Below the pieces are notes generated by a model, which was not told the DNA's origin, ran no database searches, and worked only from the letters and a program-made list of their open reading frames with translations. The position numbers and the translations under genes were made by a program. From JBGTCY01 sp041748615 (GTDB taxonomy: Bacteria > Bacteroidota > Bacteroidia > Chitinophagales > CAIOSU01), in the NCBI GenBank assembly GCA_041748615.1, contig JBGTCY010000155.1:1-10685 (forward strand): a stretch of DNA of 10,685 nt, written 5' to 3'. Shown here piece after piece: positions 7,401 to 10,685 of the stretch. How positions within the stretch are numbered: position 1 is the stretch's first letter; each line of letters starts with the position of its first letter.

Positions 7401-9226
7401 ATCTTTTTTCCCGTTCCGTATTGCGCGGCTAATGCAATATGCTTGCGGTCATATCCAATGAGCCAGGCTTCGGCAAGGCAGAAGTCACCGTAGTCCGCGA
7501 TTTTTTTCAGCACGGTTTCGAGCGCTTCTTTCACCGTGAGCGGTTCATTGAAGATGCGGCTGATTTCGGTCATCAACTGTTTTTGCTGCGCTTCGGATTT
7601 TTGCTTTGAGATATCCTGCATCGCGCCCGTTAATCTCAAAGGCGCTCCTTTTTCATTTCGGATTACGATGGCTTTATCCAGCACATGCGCATATTCGCCA
7701 TCAGCTTTTTTGAAGCGATATTCCTGTTGCCAGGTGAGCGCGTTGCTTTTCAGAATATCTGCCGTATTTTTCAACACTACGGGCAAATCATCGGGATGCA
7801 CATGACGTTTCCATTTGGCATACTGTTCGTCTCCGGGTTGGTGTCCGAATAATTTCCTGAAGCCTTCGCCCCAAAATTTTTTTTGCGTGAGTAAATCATA
7901 ATCCCACACGGCATCGGAGGTTGCCTGTGTCACATAATCATAGCGCTCGTTGCTTTCCTTCAGTTGCAATAAAGCTTCCTGCCGCTCGGTGATATCCACG
8001 CTGTTGACCACGATGCCGCGAATGGTTTCATCATCGCTAAGGTTGGTGCCCACACTTTGCAGCCAGCGCCAGGTGCCGTTTTTATGTTTGAAACGGTAAG
8101 GAAACGACTTTACCCTTCTCACTTTCTGAAGTTTGGAGAATTCTACGAGCAGATTTTCACGGTCATCAGAATGCACGAAGTCAAAGGCGTTGACGCCCAT
8201 AAGTTCTTCCGTATGATAGCCGAGAATTTGCGAATAGTTAGGCGTGAGATAGAGATAATTGCCTTCCGCATCGAGCACAGTGGTCAGGTCGGAGCCTTCT
8301 TGCAAAAGATTTCTGAAACGCTGCTCGCTGAACTTCAATTGTTGTTCCGTCCTTTTCATCTCCGTAACATCCCTTACGGAAACGAACGCGCCCGCAATGT
8401 CGCCCTTATCATTTTTAGCAGGCTTGTATTTGATATAGAATATTTTGAATTTTCCGTTTTGTTGCGGAACGGTGATTTCATCTTCGCGTTCTTCGCCTTT
8501 GAGTACCTTCCTGTATATTTCGGCAGCCTTTTTTTTTCTCTCCGGCTGGGCGTAATGGAGAATGCGTTCGCCTTTTAAAATTTGAATGTTGAAATATTTG
8601 CGAAACAACGCCCCGAACTGCCTGTTGAAGGAAACGATTCGGAGCTGCTTGTCCATCATCACGAATGCTTCTTCCGTGTTGTTGACCAATTGCAACATTT
8701 CCAATTCCGCTGACTGGTATTGGTTTTTGGCAGCGAGCAGTTGTTCGTTGATTTCTATGCGGTTGATATTAAGTTTTAAATTTTCAGCAATGCTATCAAG
8801 CATTTGTTTTTCTTCTTTCAGAAAAACATGTTTATCCATCGCGGAAACTTTCGATGAATAGTAAATCTCTATTTTCAATATTTTTCCCGCTTCGGTTTTT
8901 GCAGCTGCTGAAAGAACCGTTTTAGTTTTTTTATAGCGGGGCGATTTATAAATAGCACCGTTATACTCAATGGAAGCTGTAGCCTGTTTATCAAATTGAA
9001 CTCCCGATGGCAATAATTTAACGGCTTTTTTCAGCAACGCATCAACCGTTGTTTCCTCACCGGCAAGGCGCGTGATTTCATAAAGACATTTTTGTTCCTT
9101 GATACGCTCATTCAAAGTAGAGAGTAATGCTTCTAATTGCGCTTTACTGTGGGGAAAATTCATCCCTAATTCTGATTTTTTTTTCCTGATGGAAGAACGG
9201 TTAGTAGTAATATATTTTTTAACCAT
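4481..9226 (-). CDS. Large soluble multi-PAS/GAF sensor histidine kinase
   Basis: From ATG 9226 the protein has 1581 residues and no transmembrane segment, so it is a cytoplasmic sensor. Approximate order: N-terminal GAF-like module 37-160; PAS1 176-290; PAS2 298-416; PAS3 423-543; GAF 548-712; PAS4 714-828; PAS5 833-948; PAS6 958-1077; PAS7 1082-1194; PAS8 1200-1324; HisKA 1348-1415 with H1359 in VASHDLQEPL; HATPase_c to about 1568 with N1473 in the N box, DNGIGI (1503-1508) and GSGIGLAV (1531-1538). Most PAS modules end in a DIT-type motif. Autophosphorylation at H1359 should be steered by the stacked sensors, but there is no receiver on the protein; the lone receiver next downstream is the obvious candidate partner. 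PAS6 resembles the FAD-binding PAS of Aer. The frame is open to a TTG at 9262, but that start lies in a repeat. The last ~13 residues after FYFTIRK look foreign to the family. Confidence 0.95.
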   Translation of the reverse strand: MVKKYITTNRSSIRKKKSELGMNFPHSKAQLEALLSTLNERIKEQKCLYEITRLAGEETTVDALLKKAVKLLPSGVQFDKQATASIEYNGAIYKSPRYKKTKTVLSAAAKTEAGKILKIEIYYSSKVSAMDKHVFLKEEKQMLDSIAENLKLNINRIEINEQLLAAKNQYQSAELEMLQLVNNTEEAFVMMDKQLRIVSFNRQFGALFRKYFNIQILKGERILHYAQPERKKKAAEIYRKVLKGEEREDEITVPQQNGKFKIFYIKYKPAKNDKGDIAGAFVSVRDVTEMKRTEQQLKFSEQRFRNLLQEGSDLTTVLDAEGNYLYLTPNYSQILGYHTEELMGVNAFDFVHSDDRENLLVEFSKLQKVRRVKSFPYRFKHKNGTWRWLQSVGTNLSDDETIRGIVVNSVDITERQEALLQLKESNERYDYVTQATSDAVWDYDLLTQKKFWGEGFRKLFGHQPGDEQYAKWKRHVHPDDLPVVLKNTADILKSNALTWQQEYRFKKADGEYAHVLDKAIVIRNEKGAPLRLTGAMQDISKQKSEAQQKQLMTEISRIFNEPLTVKEALETVLKKIADYGDFCLAEAWLIGYDRKHIALAAQYGTGKKMQQFMKSTRQFSRFKKGEGLPGITWKSKSVVLWRQLDKQKDFHRIDAAKKTDLKTAYALPLIYHDEVIGALLFGINKDIKNHTNLNALFDNFGQQFSVEIRRKLVEQDFHQFFQYSPDILAIAGRDGYFRKVNPAFCKLLGYSDAELTSQPFKNFIHPDDLEATDAEYHQTIRNEKLANNFENRYITKSGDYRWIAWSSSEGFNEGDLIFAYGRDITERKELEDLLKKATHLANIGSWEVDLVKNEIYWSPITMQIHEVESDYKPDLQKGIDFYKAGWSRDTITKAIEDAISIGKSWDIELIIVTAKGNERWVRAIGEAEFIDGKCIRLYGSFQDIHFQKMGELYLKKSLKDLEDYKFALDQSAIIAITDQKGVIIEINDNFCDISKYSRQELLGNTHRIINSGFHPITFFKELWRTIASGKVWRGEIKNKAKDGTYYWVDTTIVPFLDENKKPFQYLAIRFDITDRKLADEQLINTLKEKNVILESINDGFFAVDKEWTFTYWNKTAEKTIGLKRENVIGKNAWEIFPEIVDTYSYKQFIKAFKTGNPIQFEDYSPKLKKWFEASIYPTGNSMTVYFKDVSIRKNAEEKIRQSNERFEKVTEATNDAIWDWDIVENTLYWGNGFKKLFGYDMERVTPSLQSWTEHIHQDDLNEVMKTLHKVLDNPEGIKWQVEYRYLKSNGKYAYVIDRGMVLRNNEGKPIRMVGAMTDITHRKEYETTLQHLNDVLREKTAELLRSNDELEQFAYVASHDLQEPLRMISSFLVKIEDKYKPLLDERGKKYIHLAVDGAARMRKIILDLLEYSRAGRMEYKSEDVNIQELVKDILRLHQNALEEKKAVVRYDGLPVVHASRVQMHQLFHNLIGNALKFSKPDTPPEIEISCTDTATHCQFAVSDNGIGINPQFNNKLFVLFQKLHDNTEYKGSGIGLAVCKKVVERHGGEISLQSEEGKGTTFYFTIRKVEMRDFRFEISTA

Positions 9227-9239
9227 AATTAAAATATCT

Positions 9240-9405
9240 GATGATAAGCGGATGCAGGACAAATTACAACATCTTAAAGGTGCGCGAAGGTCACCTTGAA
9301 CGGAGTCGAAGGGGAAGCGTTAGCCCTCCATATGGTTCCCGATTTCTAGGAATTCACCTTGACAACGCAAGTGCAATTAGTCCTTAACCCGATGATTAGC
9401 GGATG
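9240..9405. repeat. Repeat region bounded by near-identical 15-base direct repeats
   Basis: GATGATAAGCGGATG at 9240-9254 recurs as GATGATTAGCGGATG at 9391-9405 (14 of 15 identical). Just inside are imperfect inverted ends, AGGACAAATT (9256-9265) and AATTAGTCCT (9375-9384), differing at one position. The enclosed segment has no gene. An inserted element flanked by a target duplication would look like this, but a 15-base duplication is long and the ends are imperfect, so the interpretation is tentative. It lies 14 bases upstream of the kinase ATG. Confidence 0.45.
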
Positions 9406-9447
9406 TTAAGTTATTAAAATCAAATTGATGATAGGAAGTTACGTAGA

Positions 9448-9471
9448 AAATTCAGTAGGCATACTGAATTT
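9448..9471. repeat. Perfect 10-bp hairpin in the divergent region
   Basis: AAATTCAGTA (9448-9457) and TACTGAATTT (9462-9471) pair perfectly around GGCA. The stem is A/T-rich and there is no adjacent long T-run on the plus strand. It could be an operator for a dimeric regulator of either divergent gene, or a repeat remnant. Confidence 0.4.
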
Positions 9472-9641
9472 AAAAATTTAATACAACTATGAGACTTTTG
9501 TGTCGTAAAAATTTCAAGTCACCAATGAAACTGCCAAACCGGATGTGGTTTAAATATATCAGTTGTGATGAATGAAAGTGCAGAAACAGTTATCTCCGTC
9601 ATCATCATTTTCAGATTTACAATAAAATAAAAACAAAAAGT

Positions 9642-10685
9642 ATGTTTATCAATTATTCGGTCTTTAAAAAAGTCAGTTGCTTTAAACTGCTGACTTTTAC
9701 ATTCTTTTTTTTGTGGTATGGACAAACCGCCTATTCGGCAACAGTTACTTCATTATCGGCAGGGAATTTCAGCAACCCATCCATTTGGAACACAGGAATA
9801 GTTCCGGGTGCTTCTGACAGTGTTGTTATTACAACCGGTCACCAGGTGACGGTAGATTCAAGTTACACATTGAAAAGTGTAACGATTTATTGCAATGTGG
9901 ATTTAACGGTCAGCCGGCTGCACATCAACGCGGGTGTGACGCTTACAATTACAGATTACGTTAGAGTAGAAAGTGACGGAGCAGATGAATACGAAGAACC
10001 GGTATGTCATTTGCGGATTCCCGGAACATTGATAGTCGGTAAGGATTTAATCTTAAAAACTTATCCCGGAGCAAGTCCCTCAATTGCTTCCGTGAGAATG
10101 AATTATAATGGCGGATTGATGATTTTAAACCGAAATATGATTATGATCGGGGAAGGAGGTTTACTTTTTTCCCGCGATGTGAATACCTCAACTGTCAGGT
10201 TTGAGGGAAGTGTAAATGCAACGATGATTGTCAATCATGAAATCAATTACCATCATATTGTCATCAATAAAACAGGCGGTGCAACCGTTACGCTGGATGG
10301 GGACATCTTAGTCGGAAATACATTTGGAGATTTTACAATTGAAAATGGAAATTTTGATAATGGAGGTCATACGGTAACTGGAGTTGCGGGGAAAAATTTT
10401 ACTGTAAAAAATAACGGCACATACACGTTAAGCGGAACAACCTCATTGCCATCCGGATTCAATCATGTTTTTGAAAGCGGCTCTACCATTCACTACCGCG
10501 GAACACATTCGATTGCCGCTCCAAACAACAGCCAGGTGTTTCATCATTTAATGGTAACGGAAACCGGAAATAAAATATTTTCAGCATCGGCAACAGTCAA
10601 CGGAAACCTCATCATCACTTCCGATGCTACATTAGATGTGAATGCTTCAAACCATTACAGCATTTCCGTTGGAGGAAACTGGATT
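9642..10685 (+). CDS. Secreted beta-strand-repeat surface protein, N-terminal part
   Basis: The frame is open from ATG 9642 to the right edge: 348 codons, with the C-terminus missing. Residues 1-32 form a signal peptide: basic KK, a hydrophobic core around LLTFTFFFLW, and a likely cleavage after AYS. The mature part is rich in Thr, Ser, Val, Gly and Asn. It begins with the pattern NPSIWNTGIVPGASDSVVI, followed by alternating short beta strands, as in Bacteroidota beta-solenoid surface proteins. Two related units are visible: about 204-258, starting YHHIVINKTGG, and about 301-348, starting FHHLMVTETGN and reaching VGGNWI at the edge. Such proteins are often very large and end in a type IX secretion sorting domain; that part is not in the window, so export by this route is inference. 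No enzyme domain is visible. The start is the only ATG in frame before residue 153, and an in-frame stop lies 67 bases upstream. Confidence 0.88.
   Translation, partial: MFINYSVFKKVSCFKLLTFTFFFLWYGQTAYSATVTSLSAGNFSNPSIWNTGIVPGASDSVVITTGHQVTVDSSYTLKSVTIYCNVDLTVSRLHINAGVTLTITDYVRVESDGADEYEEPVCHLRIPGTLIVGKDLILKTYPGASPSIASVRMNYNGGLMILNRNMIMIGEGGLLFSRDVNTSTVRFEGSVNATMIVNHEINYHHIVINKTGGATVTLDGDILVGNTFGDFTIENGNFDNGGHTVTGVAGKNFTVKNNGTYTLSGTTSLPSGFNHVFESGSTIHYRGTHSIAAPNNSQVFHHLMVTETGNKIFSASATVNGNLIITSDATLDVNASNHYSISVGGNWI

Larger units (their letters stand above)
9227..9641. other. Divergent intergenic region with a repeat and a hairpin
   Basis: These 415 bases separate the divergent kinase and surface-protein genes and should hold both promoters. 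The left half is the 9240-9405 repeat region; a 10-bp hairpin is at 9448-9471. Right of 9480 the DNA is A/T-rich, with a run of A bases before the surface-protein ATG and an in-frame TGA at 9573-9575 that rules out a longer start. A minus-strand frame at 9725-9519 overlaps the surface-protein start in antisense and shows no domain, so it is left out. I see no clear Bacteroidota promoter box. Confidence 0.5.

Noticed and set aside
8057..8578. A 173-codon plus-strand open frame inside the large kinase gene
   Set aside because: It runs antisense to PAS1-PAS2 of the kinase, has no recognisable domain and reflects the codon composition of the real gene. Other plus-strand frames at 4568-8861 were rejected for the same reason.
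9227..9262. TTG start that would add 12 residues to the large kinase
   Set aside because: The added residues have no domain function and the start lies in a repeat region. The ATG at 9226 is more likely.
9519..9725. A 68-codon minus-strand gene opposite the start of the surface protein
   Set aside because: It overlaps in antisense the start and signal peptide of a well-supported gene and has no recognisable domain.

Overview
The window looks like a chromosomal piece from a Bacteroidota bacterium, probably of the Chitinophagales/Sphingobacteriia type. This is an inference from several signs: A/T-rich leaders without clear Shine-Dalgarno sites, soluble PAS-rich histidine kinases next to Rcp1-like lone receivers, a secreted beta-rich surface protein of the kind this phylum exports, and intergenic DNA packed with short palindromic repeats. 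There are six genes: five on the minus strand and one, running off the right edge, on the plus strand.

Minus strand, in transcription order from the right. A very large soluble sensor kinase (9226-4481; two GAF-like and eight PAS modules, HisKA, HATPase) is followed, after 607 bases of repeats, by a single-domain receiver (3873-3436). Next, after 514 bases with no gene, comes a receiver-PAS-HisKA-HATPase kinase (2921-1392). After 392 bases of mostly repeats comes a NarL/LuxR-type response regulator (about 999-286). Its stop codon overlaps by 4 bases the start of a membrane protein cut by the left edge (289-1), possibly the sensor of that regulator. All kinase and receiver catalytic residues are present, so nothing looks dead. 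Kinase and receiver proteins alternate on one strand, but repeat-filled gaps make separate transcripts likely except for the overlapping pair.

Plus strand: 9642 to the right edge encodes the first 348 residues of a secreted protein with a signal peptide and beta-strand repeats. It starts divergently from the large kinase; the 415-base gap between them holds another repeat.

The intergenic DNA is the most unusual part. It contains a 120-base MITE-like unit with perfect 16-base inverted ends (1198-1317), a triple-palindrome REP-like element (3924-4028), a 243-base unit with 12-base inverted ends (4036-4278), a 50-base direct repeat whose second copy supplies the stop codon of the large kinase, a pair of short hairpins with a compensatory base change (4333-4406), and a 166-base repeat region upstream of the kinase start (9240-9405). 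Several share the end motif (A)AGACAAATT or AGGACAAATT. I found no CRISPR array, tRNA, rRNA, phage gene or defence system, and no convincing new multi-gene system. The points most worth following are the repeat families, their effect on gene ends, and the sensory architecture of the large kinase.
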